From positions 90,529,488-90,593,487 of the forward strand of contig NC_082692.2 in the NCBI RefSeq assembly GCF_949987515.2: 64,000 nt of DNA. The letters are read 5' to 3'. The notes beneath the pieces were generated by a model. That model was not told the DNA's origin. It saw nothing but the letters and a program-made list of their open reading frames with translations, and made no database searches. A program made the translations under genes and the position numbers. This DNA comes from Delphinus delphis (lineage: Eukaryota > Chordata > Mammalia > Artiodactyla > Delphinidae). How positions within the stretch are numbered: the first letter of the stretch is position 1; every line of letters begins with the position of its first letter. Positions 10,470 to 21,364 of this stretch are shown in pieces.

Positions 10470-13400
10470 TTAGATTCCATTCATATGTGTTAGCATACGG
10501 TATTTATTTTTCTCTTTCTGACTTACTTAACTCTGTATGACAGTCTCTAGGTCCATCCAACTCAGTACAAATAACTCGATTTCGTTTCTTTTTATGGCTG
10601 AGTAATACTCCATTGTATACATGTGCCACATCTTCTTCATCCATTATTCTGTCGATGGACACTTAGGTTGCTTCCATGTCCTGGCTATTGTAAATAGAGC
10701 TGCAGTGAACATTGTGGTACATGACTCTTTTTGAATTATGGTTTTCTCAGGGTATATACCAAGTAGTGGAATTGCTGGGTTGTATGGTAGTTCTATTTTT
10801 AGTTTTTTAAGGAACCTCCATACTGTTCTCCGTAGTGGCTGTATCAATTTACATTCCCACCAACAGTGCAAGAGGGTTCCCTTTTCTCCACACCCTCTCC
10901 AGCATTTATTGTTTGTAGATTTTTTGATGATGGCTATTCTAAATGGTGTGAGGTGATATCTCATTGTAGTTTTGATTTGCATTTCTCTAATGATTAGTGA
11001 TGTTGAGCATCCTTTCATATGTTTGTTGGCAATCTGTGTATCTTCTTTGCAGAAATGTCTGTTTAGGTCTTCTGCCCATTTTTGGATTATGTTGTTTGTT
11101 TTTTTTGATATTGAGCTGCATTGGCTGCTTCTAAATTTTGGAGATTAAACCTTTGCCTGTTGCTTCGTTTGCAAATAATTTCTCCCATTCTGTGGGTTGT
11201 CTTTTTGTCTTGTTTATGGTTTCCTTTGCTGTGCAAAAGCTTTGAAGTTTCATTAGGTCCCATTTGTTTCTTTTTGGTTTTATTTCCATTTCCTGAAGAG
11301 GTGGGTCAAAAAGGATGTTCCTGTGATTTATGTCATAGAGTGTTCTGCCTATGTTTTCCTCTAAGAGTTTTATAGTGTCTGGACTTACGTTTAGGTCTTT
11401 AATCCATCTTGAGTTTATTTTTGTGTATGGTGTTAAGGAGTATACTAATTTCATTCTTTTACATGTAGCTGTGCAGTTTTCCCACCACCACTGATTGAAG
11501 AGGCTGTCTTTTCTCCATTCTGTATTCTTGCCTCTTTACCAAAGATAAGGTAACCATGTGTGTGTAGGTTTGTCTCTGAGCTTTCTATCCTGTTACACTG
11601 ATCTATATTTCTGTTTTTGTGCCAGTACCATACTGTCTTGATTACTGTAGCTTTGTAGTATAGTCTGAATTCAGGGAGCCTGATTCATCCAGCGCCATTT
11701 TTCTTTCTCAAGGTTGCTTTGGCTATTCGGGGTCTTTTGTGTTTCTATGCAAATTGTGAAATTTTTTGTTCTAGTTCTGTGAAAAGTATCATTGGTAGTT
11801 TGATAGGGATTGCATTGAATCTGTAGATTGCTATGTGTAGTAGAGTCATTTTCACAGTGTTGATTCTTCCAGTCCAAGAACATGGTATATCTCTCCATCT
11901 GTTTATATCATCTTTAATTTCTCTCATCAGTGTCTTACAGTTTTCTGCATGCAGGTCTTTTTTCTCCTTAGGTAGGTTTATTCCTAGATATTTTATTCTT
12001 TTTGTTTCAATGGTAAATGAGAGTGTTTCCTTAATTTCTCTTCCAGATAGTTCATCATTAGTGTATAGGAATGCAAGAGATTTTTGTGCATTAATTTTGT
12101 ATCCTGCTACTTTACAAAAATCATTGATTAGCTCTAGTATCTTTCTGGTAACACCTTTGGGATTTTCTATGTATGGTATCATGTCATCTGCAAACAGTGA
12201 GAGCTATACTTCTTTTATGATGTGGATTCCTTTTATTTCTTTTTCTTCTCTGATTGCTGTGGCTAAAACTTCCAAAACTATTTTGAATAGTAGTGGTGAG
12301 AGTGGACAACCTTGTGTTGTTTTCGATCTTAGAGGAAATGGTTTCAGTTTTTCACCAATGAGAATGATGTTTGGTGTGGACATGTCATATATGGCCTTCA
12401 TTATGTTGAGGTAGGTTCCCTCTATGGCCACTTTCAGGAGAGCTTTTATCATAAATCGGTGTTGAATTTTGTCAAAAGCTTTTTCTGAATCTATTGAGAT
12501 GATCATATGGTTGTTTCTCCTTCAGTTTGTTAATATGATTTATCACATTGATTGATTTGCATATATTGAGGAATCCTTGCATTCCTATAATAAACCCCAC
12601 TTGATCATGGTGTATGATCCTTTTAATGTGTTGTTGGATTCTGTTTGCTAGTATTTTGTTGAGGATTTTTGCACCTATGTTCATCAGTGATATTGGCCTG
12701 TAGTTTTCTTTCTTTGTGACATCTTTGTCTGGTTTTGGTATCAGGGTGATGGTGGCCTCATAGAATGAGTTTGGGAGTGTTCCTCCCTCTGCTATATTTT
12801 GGAACAATTTGAGAAGGATAGGTGTTAGCTCTTCTCTAAATGTTTGATAGAATTTGATCATGAAGGCATCTGGTCCTGGGCGTTTGTTTGTTGGAAGATT
12901 TTTAATCAGATACTCAATTTCAGTGCTTGTGATTGGTCTCTTTATATTTTTTATTTCTTCCTGGTTCAGTCTCAGAAGGTTGTGCTTTTCTAAGAATTTG
13001 TCCATTTCTTCCAGGTTATCCATTTTATTGGTATATAGTTGCTTGTAGTAATCTCTCATGATCCTTGTATTTCTGCAGTGTCAATTGTTACCTCTCCTTT
13101 TTCATTTCTAATTCATTGATTTGAGTCTTCTCCCTTTTTGTCTTGATGAGTCAGGTTAATTATTTGCCAATTTTGTTTATCTTCTCAGAGAACCAGCTTT
13201 AAGTTTTATTGATCTTTGCTATCATTTCCTTCACTTTTTAATTTATTTCTGATCTGAATTTTATGATTTCTTTCCTTCTCCTAACTTTGTTTCTTTTTTT
13301 CTTTCTCTAATTGCTTTAGGTGTAAGGTTGGGTTGATTATTTGAGATGTTTCTTGTTTCTTGAGGTATGATTGTATTTCTATATATTTCCCGCTTCAAAC

Positions 13401-14280
13401 TGCTTTTGGTGCATCCCATGGGTTTTGGGTCTTCATGTTTTCATTGTCATTTGTTTCTACATAGGTTTTGATTTCCTCTTTGATTTCTTCAGTGATCTCT
13501 TGGTTATTAAGTAGTGTATTGTTTAGACTCCATGTGTTTGTATTTTCTACAGATTTTTTTCCTGTAATTGATATCTAGTCTGATAGCATTGTGGTCAGAA
13601 AGGATACTTCATACAATTTCAATTTTCTTAAATTTACCAAGGCTTGTTTTGTGACCCAAGATATGATATATCCTGGAGAATGTTCCATGAGCACTTGAGA
13701 AGAAAGTGTATTCTGTTGTTTTGGGATGGAATGTCCTATAAATATCAATTAAATTCATCTTGTTTAATGTATCATTTAAAGATTGTGTTTCCTTATTTAT
13801 TTTCATTTAGGATGATCTGTCCATTGGTGAAAATGGGGTTTTAATGTCCCCTACTATGATTGTATTACTGTCGATTTCCCCTTTTATGGCTGTTAGCATT
13901 TGCCTTATGAATTGAGGTGCTCCTATGTTGGAGCATAAATATTTACTATTGTTATATCATCTTCTTGGATTGAGCCTTTGATCGTTATGTAGTGTCTTTC
14001 TTTGTCTCTTATAATAGCCTTTACTTTAAAATGTATTTTGTCTGATATGAGAATTGCTACTCCAGCTTTCTTTTGATTTCCATTTTCATGGAATATCTTT
14101 TTCCATCCACTCACTTTCAGTCTGTATGTGTCCCTAGGTGTGAAGTGGGTCTCTTGTAGACAATATATATATATACATGTCTTGTTTTTGTATCCATTCA
14201 GCCAGCCTGTGTCTTTTGGTGGGAGCTTTTAATCCATTTACATTTAAGCTAATTATCGATATGTATGTTCCTATTATATT
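10470..14280 (-). pseudogene. L1 ORF2 (endonuclease / reverse transcriptase), inactivated
   Basis: ORF2p nicks target DNA and reverse-transcribes L1 RNA. In order on the minus strand: the endonuclease N-terminus, with the 'LNVNGL.APTKRHR' region near 14210-14260 and its 'KKAGVAILISDK' stretch in the open frame 13923-14114; the reverse transcriptase region ('RPGPDAF', '[10 protein letters not shown]', '[14 protein letters not shown]') in the open frame 12472-13059; the polymerase motif FADD at 12183-12194; the C-terminal region at 11131-11454; and the Cys-rich motif C-x3-C-x7-H-x4-C in the open frame 10644-11018. The stop is TAA at 10470-10472. The length (about 3.8 kb) fits a full ORF2. Damage includes loss of the start ATG near 14277, a TAG at 12204-12206 just before FADD, a frameshift near 12500, and further stops. 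It is dead as a protein gene. Confidence 0.9.
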
Positions 14281-14337
14281 TTCTGAATTGTTTTTTGTTT
14301 GTTATTGTAGGTCTTTTCCTTCTCTTGTATCTCCTGC

Positions 14338-15230
14338 CTAGAGAAGTTCCTTTAGCATTTGTTGTAAAGCTGGCTTGGTGGTACTGAACTCTCTTAGCTT
14401 TTGCTTATCTGTAAAGGTTTTAATTTCTTCCTCAAATCTGAATGAGATCCTTGCTGGTTAGAGTAATCTTGGTTGTAGGTTTTTCCCTTTCATGACTTTA
14501 AATATATCTTGCCACTCCCTTCTGGATTGCAGAGTTTCTGCTGAAAGATCAGCTGTTAACCTTATGGGGATTCCCTTGTATGTTATTTGTTGTTTTTCCC
14601 TTGCTGCTTTTAATATTTTTTCTTTGTATTTAAATTTTGATAGTTTGATTAGTATGTGTCTTGGTGTGTTTCTCCTTGGATGTATCCTGTATGGGACTCT
14701 CTGTGCTTCCTGGGCTTGACTGACTATTTTGTTTCCCATATTAGGGAAGTTTTTGACCTGCATCTCTTCAAATATTTTCTCAGTTCCTTTCTTTTTCTCT
14801 TCTTCTTCTGGGACCCCTATAATTTGAATGTTGGTGCACTGAATGTTGTCCCAGAAGTCTCTGAGACTGTCCTTAGTTCTTTTCCTTTTTTTTCTTTATT
14901 CTGCTCTGCAGTAGTTATTTCCACTATTTTATCTTCCCGGTCACTTATCCATTCTTCTGCCTCATTTATTCTGCTATTGATTCCTTCTAGAGAATTTTTA
15001 ATTTCATTTATTGTGTTGTTCATCATTGTTTGTTTGCTCTTGAGTTCTTCTTTGTCCTAGTTAAACATTTCTTGTATTTTCTCCATTCTGTTTCCAAGAT
15101 TTTGGATCATCTTTACTATCATTACTCTGAATTCTTTTTCAGGTAGACTTCCTATTTCCTCTTCATTTGTTTGGTCTGATGGGTTTTTATCTTGCTCCTT
15201 CATCTGCTGTGTATTTCTCTATCTTCTCAT
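14338..15230 (-). pseudogene. L1 ORF1 (RNA-binding chaperone), inactivated
   Basis: ORF1p is the trimeric RNA-binding chaperone of the L1 particle. The start ATG is read at 15230-15228 and the fourth codon is TAG (ATG-AGA-AGA-TAG). A second TAG interrupts the frame near 15060. A coiled-coil-like stretch ('INEIKNSLEGINSRINEAEEW') lies at 14817-15026. The RNA-binding and C-terminal domain ('RRNTPRHILIKLSKFKYKEK', 'ITYKGIPIRLTADLSAETL') lies at 14458-14763. The original stop is TAG at 14338-14340. Total length of about 297 codons is slightly short for cetartiodactyl ORF1 and includes indels. Confidence 0.88.
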
Positions 15231-16918
15231 TTTGCTTAACTTACTGTGCTTGGGGCCTCCTTTTCGCAGGCTGCAGGCTTGTAGTTCCCATTGTTTTTGG
15301 TGTCTGCCTCCAATAGGTAAGGTTCGTTCAGTGGGTTGTGTAGGCTTCCTGTTGGAGGGGACTAGTGCCTGTGTTCTGGTGGATGAGGCTGGATCTTCTC
15401 TTTCTGGTTGGCAGGACCGCATCTGCTGGTGTGTTTTGGGGTGTCTGTGACCTTATTATGATTTTAGACAGCCTCTCTGCTAATGGGTGGGGTTGTGTTC
15501 CTGTCTTGCTAGTTGTTTGGCCTAGGGTGTCCAGCACTGTAGCTTGCTGGTCGTTGAGTGGAGCTGGGACTTAGCGTTAAGAGTGATCTCTGGGAGAGCT
15601 TTTACCATTTGATATTACGTGGAGCTGGGAAGTCTCTTGTGGACCAGTGTCCTGAACTCGGCTCTGCCACCTCAGAGGCACATACCTGACACCCAGACGG
15701 AGCACCAAGACCCTGTCAGCCACACGGCTCAGAAGAAAAGGGAGAAAAAAAGAAAGAAAGAAAGAAAAAAGGAAAATAAAAAGAAATAAGGTTATTAAAA
15801 TAAAAAAATTTGAAAAATTATGAAAAATTAAAAAGTAATAAAAAGAAAGAGAAAAGAAAGAAAGAACAGAGCAACCAAAGCAAGAAACAAATCCACCAGT
15901 GATAACAAGTGCTAAAAACTGTAAAAAACAAAACAGAACAAAAAAACAGCAGACAGAACGTGTGGACAAATGGTAAAAGCACAGCTATACAGAGAAAGTC
16001 ACAGAAAGAAGCATAAACTTTCTCAAAAAAAGAGAAAAAGGAAAAATGTATATATAAAAGAAAAAGGAAGAGAGCAACCAAATCAAACAAATCTAGCAAT
16101 GATAATACACTCTAAATGCTAAACTAATATAAACATACAGCTAGAAGCCAGTCAGTCACATACAGCAAACCCCATGTCTACAGTTGCTCCCAAAGTCCAC
16201 CTCCTCATTTTGGGATGATTCGTTGTCTATTCAGGTATTCCACAGATGCAGGGTACATCAAGTTGATTGTGGAGATTTAATCTGCTGCTCCCGAGGCTGC
16301 TGGGAGAAATTTCCCTTTCTCTTCTTTGTTCGCACAGCTCCTGGCGTTCAGCTTTGGATTTGGCCCCGCCTCTGCGTGTAGGTCGCCTGAGGGTGTCTGT
16401 TCTTCGCTCAGACAGGACGGGGTTAAAGGAGCAGCTGATTCTGGGGCTCTGGCTCACTCAGGCCTGGGGGAGGGAGGGGTACGGATGTGGGGTGAGCCTG
16501 CAGCGGCAGAGGCCGGTGTGAAGTTGCACCAGCCTGAGGCGCGCTGTGTGTTTTCCTGGGGAAGTTGTCCCTGGATCACAGGACCCTGGCAGTGGCGGGC
16601 TGCATAGGCTTCCGGGAGGGGAGGTGTGGATAGTGATCTGTGCTCGCACACAGGCTTCTTGGTGGTTGCAGCAGCAGCCTTAGCATTTCATGCCCGTCTG
16701 TGGTGTCCGTGCTGATAGTCGCGCCTCGCGCCTGTCTCTGGAGCTTGTTTAGGCAGTTTTATGAACCCCTTCTCCTCGTGCACCCCGAAACAATGGTCTC
16801 TTGCATCTTAGGCAGGTCCAGACTTTTTCCCGGACTCCCTCCCGGGTAGCTGTGGTGCACTAACCCACTTCAGGCTCTGTTGACGCAGCCAACCCCAGTC
16901 CTCTCCCTGGGATCTGAT
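15231..16918 (-). promoter_or_regulatory. L1 5'UTR with GC-rich promoter-like half
   Basis: The half nearest ORF1 (about 15240-15720) is moderately GC-rich. Next comes a purine-rich tract (on plus GAAA/AAAAG repeats, 15728-16100). The distal half (16180-16910) is GC-rich with many CpGs and is the most CpG-dense part of the window. In L1 elements this region holds the internal pol II promoter. The CpG content suggests limited methylation decay. Whether it still drives transcription cannot be seen from sequence. Confidence 0.75.
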
Positions 16919-16936
16919 CTATATAATTCCTTATTA
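16919..16936. repeat. Target-site duplication, right copy (large L1)
   Basis: CTATATAATTCCTTATTA; two mismatches to 10079-10096. Confidence 0.75.
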
Positions 16937-16944
16937 GGGAAATC

Positions 16945-17050
16945 TGTCTTTTCCCTTCTATGTTCTATGTGCTGTATGTCTCTGGAAGGCAGAGACTTTG
17001 TCATAGCAGAGATTGTATTTATAGCCCTTATTTCACCAATTATTGTCAAT
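16945..17050 (+). repeat. Possible L2 3' relic, plus strand
   Basis: The phrase 'ctggaaggcagagactttgtc' resembles the L2 'aagggcagggattttgtc' segment. Short and diverged. Confidence 0.35.
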
Positions 17051-17224
17051 GTTGTGTCACCAAGCGTTTTTCAAGTAACCTGGAGGAAAATCCTAAATGA
17101 AAGAGACTGCCTCCAAACCTAGAATCTTGAAATCTTTCTTGCTCATGGAAAATAACAGGTTATCGTATTTTCTTTGACTTACCTAAGATCACACAGAAAA
17201 CTGTAGTAGTAGTAGCAACAAAGA

Positions 17225-17510
17225 AAATAATAACATATTGAGTGCTTAAAATGTAATAAGGATTACTCTAAGATTTTTATATATTCTCCCTCTCTTCATA
17301 TATATATTTTATATATTTTAATATATATTGTACTTATATATACACACACTCAACATAAAATGATCATATGTATATTACGTACAGTTGTATACACTTGTTA
17401 TTTACTTTGATAAAAGAGAAAATTTAGACAAGGAATTTTAGTAACTTTCTCAAGATGACTTACCTCACTAGGACATGGAACCAGGATTCAAATTCAGGTT
17501 GTCTGGCTCA
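17225..17510 (-). repeat. MIR SINE relic, minus strand, split by AT-rich expansion
   Basis: The left part reads 'attgagtgcttaaaatgtaa' and 'aaggattactctaaga'. The right part reads 'agaaaatttagacaaggaa', 'gtaactttctcaagatgac', 'accaggattcaaattcaggt'. About 100 bp of TA-rich simple sequence (17277-17350) separates them. Confidence 0.65.
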
Positions 17511-17740
17511 GGTTACCTAGAATCCTAGTGTATTTTTTACTGCAGGAGTACTTCCACCTAATTATAATATGAGCAAGTCACTGCTGGTGTCTCATTTGTT
17601 AGGACATGCACAAGATACTAAAAATAATGATCGGTGTACTTAAATGATTGCATGTGTTAATCATGGCCAACTTTTACTGTGTCCGAAATGTTATTTTACT
17701 TGGAAGGGCCAGTAACACTAAAAGAACACATGACAGCTGT

Positions 17741-17918
17741 ATTAAAATACATGTGGGGGGACTTCCCTTGCTGTCCAGTGGTTAAGACTCAGCGCTTCCA
17801 ATGCAGGGGGCATGGGTTCGATCCCTGGTCGGGGAACTAAGATCCCATGTGCCATGGTGCGTGGCCAAAAATAAATAAATACATAATAAAATAAAATAAA
17901 CATTAAAATACATGTGGG
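17741..17918 (+). mobile_element. Short CHR-type tRNA-derived SINE with perfect TSD
   Basis: The head is GACTTCCCTTGCTGTCCAGTG, followed by a 'gggttcgatccctgg' B box, then 'gccatggtgcgtggcc' and an (AAATA)n tail. The flanking direct repeat ATTAAAATACATGTGGG occurs at 17741-17757 and 17902-17918, 17 of 17 identical. This is the short tRNA-derived cetartiodactyl form, distinct in sequence from the CHR-2 copies. Confidence 0.9.
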
Positions 17919-18369
17919 AATCTGGCACTCTATAGAGAGTCAAGCCACTGAAGGGATACCAGTGTCTCTCTGTGTATATATTATGTCTGTTAGTCAATAA
18001 ACAGGAGAAAATAACTACTGCTATGAAAGCCATGTATCTAAGTCAGGGCAATAATGTTTGATAAACAGTGGTAATTAGAACCTTGCTGTCTGTTCAGTAT
18101 GTAGAAATATTTGTGTGTGTGTGTATATATATTTTATCTATGTATGTTTAAATAAGTGTGTGTGGTTATCCAAATACATGTAAGGAAGTTAGGTACTTAT
18201 GCCTCTCAAAATAATTGTTTTACGCTGTTTTACATTTCATTTTATTACAGTGATGGTATATTTTTTTTTAAAAGTAAAAGCACTGTGTGCTTTTCTCTTA
18301 CCAACAACATGAAAACCTTTTAAGCTTAAATTTGCAAAAACACTGTCCCTTCGGTTTATTTTTCTCTAC
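17919..18369. other. Unique-looking non-coding DNA
   Basis: Only a short TG/TA patch at 18112-18130 stands out. Confidence 0.4.
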
Positions 18370-18800
18370 CAATACTGCCACTATCTGAGTTCTGGACTCT
18401 GTAATTTATCTCCAGGATTACTGTTATCACCTCCTAATTATTCTTCCTGCCTTTAATCTCTCACTCCTAAAGTTTATTTCCCATATCAAAGCCTTTTTGT
18501 AACACAGAATGATTTTGTTGGTTGTTCTTCATTGGTTGAGGTCATAATTTATCTTTCAGTTCAAGAAAATATTGGTGAGGTTTCATATGCCTTCCTTACC
18601 TAATAGACTTCTGTAATGGTGACTCTTACTTCTTTTTTTTTCCTGAGTCATCACATTACATGTGCCTCTACTTCACATTTATTTCCTTATTAGTTGTTTT
18701 TAGGTGTAATTTACCTTAACATCCGTTCCTTCCCCATCCAAAGAGCCTCAGCATATTGTCCTGAATATAATAGCTTCTCAGCACATGCTTGGTGGGTTGA
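18370..18800 (+). repeat. L2 LINE relic, plus strand
   Basis: 'atctccaggattactgttatcacctcc', 'attattcttcctgcctttaatctctc' and 'atatcaaagcctttttgtaacac' follow the order of an L2 3' region on the sense strand. It mirrors, in opposite orientation, the type of sequence at 4745-5160. Confidence 0.5.
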
Positions 18801-19029
18801 AATGTTGCTCACCAGTCATAAAGTTTGTCATATTCTAATTATCTAGTCTCTTTAAGAGTTAGTGTTATAATAAGTATATAATAATTACTTTTCTGTCAAT
18901 CGTTTAGTCCATATCAGTGTGGCAGAAGTACGGACTCCTTAAATAACCTAAAAATCAGTGTTTACGATTAACGTCTCTCATATTTAAATATATTGTATTT
19001 ATATATTTATATTAAACTTTCTTTTTGTG

Positions 19030-19140
19030 CGCTTATTTGTTGTCTGTGTCTACTCTTATAATGTAATGTCCGCAAGAACATTTTTGTGTTGTTTAATCTG
19101 GATCTCAGGACCTTGTAGAATGTAGGAGACATACTTCACT
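19030..19140 (+). repeat. L2 3' end relic, plus strand
   Basis: 'tatttgttgtctgtgtctac', 'taatgtccgcaagaac' and 'ggaccttgtagaatgtagg' match the L2 terminal layout. It may be a continuation of the L2 piece upstream. Confidence 0.5.
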
Positions 19141-19215
19141 GTCATATGTATATAGTAATTATATCTATATCTTGAGATATATATATTATGTATATATATA
19201 TGATTATCTTATATA
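19141..19215. repeat. AT-rich simple sequence
   Basis: Imperfect TA/TATG tract. Confidence 0.7.
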
Positions 19216-19249
19216 TGTAATTTTTATACTCAACAAATACATTTGAATT

Positions 19250-19500
19250 AATTTATTGAGTCCTTATTATGTGTTGGGATTTGTCATATATACTTCAAAT
19301 GCATTATGCTTTCAATCCCTCAAAATCCAAATTAAAGGTGGACACTATTATTAATTTCAGGAATGAAGAGAGGTAGGTTTGGTCTAGGTAAGTGGCTTAC
19401 TGAAGGATACTTAGCTCATAAAAGATGGAATCAAGACTTAGATGCAGGCCTGTTTGAAATAAAAGCAAATGCCCTTAATCCCTGCAATATACTTCCTCTA
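19250..19500 (-). repeat. MIR SINE relic, minus strand, near full length
   Basis: 'ttgagtccttattatgtgtt', 'ggtggacactattattaat', 'aggtaagtggcttactgaag' and 'gatggaatcaagacttagat' occur in reversed-MIR order over about 250 bp. Confidence 0.72.
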
Positions 19501-21364
19501 AAATAAGTGCCTGAAAGAAATTTTTGCATGAAAATGCAGGAAGAATTATGGCTCATGGAGTCATGGGTACTAACAGTAAAGTCATCAAGTGGACTTACTG
19601 TCCTCTGGGAAGAAGAGAGTATAGCCACGCTCAGAGCAGGCAGCAAAGACTGCTGGTGAGTTAAAATTCAGGGACATGTAAGAGGAGTTAGTCACGGGTA
19701 TGGGGCAGGTAATGTAGGGATCAATAGAAAGCATTGTTAATCAGAATCTGAGTAACCAGGGAACCATGAACCAGAGCACTGGGTAGGTATATTCGTCTCT
19801 CAGGAAGGGGAACAAATGAATATACAGGTAGAAGGGAAAATAACCCAGGTCATTGGAACAGTGTCCTCTACCATTAGGAGTACATAGGGAGATGTGTGTA
19901 ATAATAGGACTTTTCAGTTGCAGGTTATAGAAACACAACTCAAATGCATTAGAGGATTACCCTCTTTCTCTCCACCATCTAAATTAAAGACCAAAAGATC
20001 TCTGATGTTTTGACCAGGGCATGGAGTACTGACAACTCTAGGTCATGTACCAGACCTTCTACATTGACACCCTCTCCTCTTTCAGAGTCACACAGAGATG
20101 GAAGAGATACTTCTCTGAATGGATATTAGGCAAACAACATACACAAATCTCTATTTACCATAGTTGTGGCAGCTGTATCGCAATTATCCATTTAATGAAT
20201 ATTACTGAGCACCAACTCTGACAGGTTATAGAATGTATTACTTCCTCTGTTAAGTCTGTTCTGGCTGTCCAGTAGCCCAGATGTCCTCATCTATTAAGTG
20301 ACATGAGTCAAATCTAATCTGTGTTGGTATGCAGATTAGATAAGAATGTATATGGGAGCATTATGTGAAGATGAAGTACCGTATAAATATGAGGTGCTGT
20401 TTTATCATCAGTACCCAGCCTTATAAGTCTGCCTTCCTATTACCAGCTGATTTTACTTTAAATTTTCAGTGTAACCCAAGGTACTGTGTTTATTTTTTTC
20501 CAACTGTCACTCTAATTTTCACTTCCAAACAAAAGATCACAGTTTTGAGAGAGCACATATTACCTGTATAACTCCCTGGTCAAAAGGTGGTTGTTAGGAG
20601 TGAAGGAAAACCTGAAACCTTTACACATTTTCCCAAGCTAGGGTGATGTTTGGGACATGTCAGATTTCAAAGACAGAAGAAAAAAATAAGGGAAAGCCAT
20701 TGTTATTTTCAGGATTATTATTTGAAAAATAGTTTTATTGACCAAGAAGAGGTACATCGGTCTATAGGGAGTAGTGATCAGGGAACGAGCCTGCAGGAAT
20801 GGGTTCAGAGATCCCATCCGCACGTCCAGAGACCAAGCAGATAGAGAAGAACTGTACCCTAAGACCTGAGATAAATGATAGAATATAAGACCATGATATG
20901 TAGTCAAACATAGGAGAAAAACAAAGAAAACACCTGACTTCTCAGAGAATGAGTTAGAAAAAACTGATGTTTCCAGGCAGTTCCTCTATAATTTACTTTA
21001 AATGTTGTATAGTTTCTTCGTATGTTAAGATATCAGTCAGGTGTGTGTTTGAGGGGTGGAGGGAGAAGAGGAGACGTGTTTGGGTTTCTAAAAGCTGTGG
21101 GGGCAGTGTTGATTCTTAATATGCACCCTGCAATGGTAGTTTGCTGACAGATGTAATATGGTAATTTGTCAGTGCGATTCATCCTGCCTCCTGTCCCAGC
21201 TCTTCCCATTTGAAAAGGGAACTAAGTGGCCAAATACCCCTCAAGGTTTGATTAATGGAGACAGAGTAACTCCCAATGTACAAGCTCTCGGCTAAAATGG
21301 AACAAGTGAATTTGGCCTGGACCAAAGACCTACCATTCCCAGCTTTGAATTAAAGATAAACTGT
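19501..21364. other. Mostly unique-looking non-coding DNA
   Basis: No gene recognised. Around 20185-20240 'aatgaatattactgagcac' hints at an L2 or MIR end, but it is too short to call. Frames of 64-89 codons have no recognisable domain. Confidence 0.4.

Larger units (their letters stand above)
10097..16918 (-). mobile_element. Nearly complete L1 LINE, minus strand
   Basis: About 6.8 kb of cetartiodactyl-type L1 read from high to low coordinates. It has a GC-rich 5'UTR with a purine-rich tract (15231-16918), ORF1 (14338-15230), a short spacer, ORF2 (10470-about 14280) and a 3'UTR with an AAT-rich tail (10097-10469). It is flanked by an 18-bp TSD with two mismatches (10079-10096 and 16919-16936). 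The 5'UTR appears to lack its most upstream part relative to the longest cetartiodactyl L1s as I remember them. Both ORFs carry stops and frameshifts, so this copy cannot move on its own. It landed at the edge of the older twin-primed L1. Confidence 0.93.

Noticed and set aside
11833..12414. 193-codon plus-strand open frame
   Set aside because: It is the antisense of L1 ORF2 (reverse transcriptase region). Its hydrophobic Ser/Phe/Ile-rich translation is a by-product of the opposite strand.
15577..16099. Two overlapping Phe/Leu-rich minus-strand frames resembling membrane proteins
   Set aside because: The hydrophobic run comes from translating the L1 5'UTR purine tract (pyrimidine-rich on the other strand).
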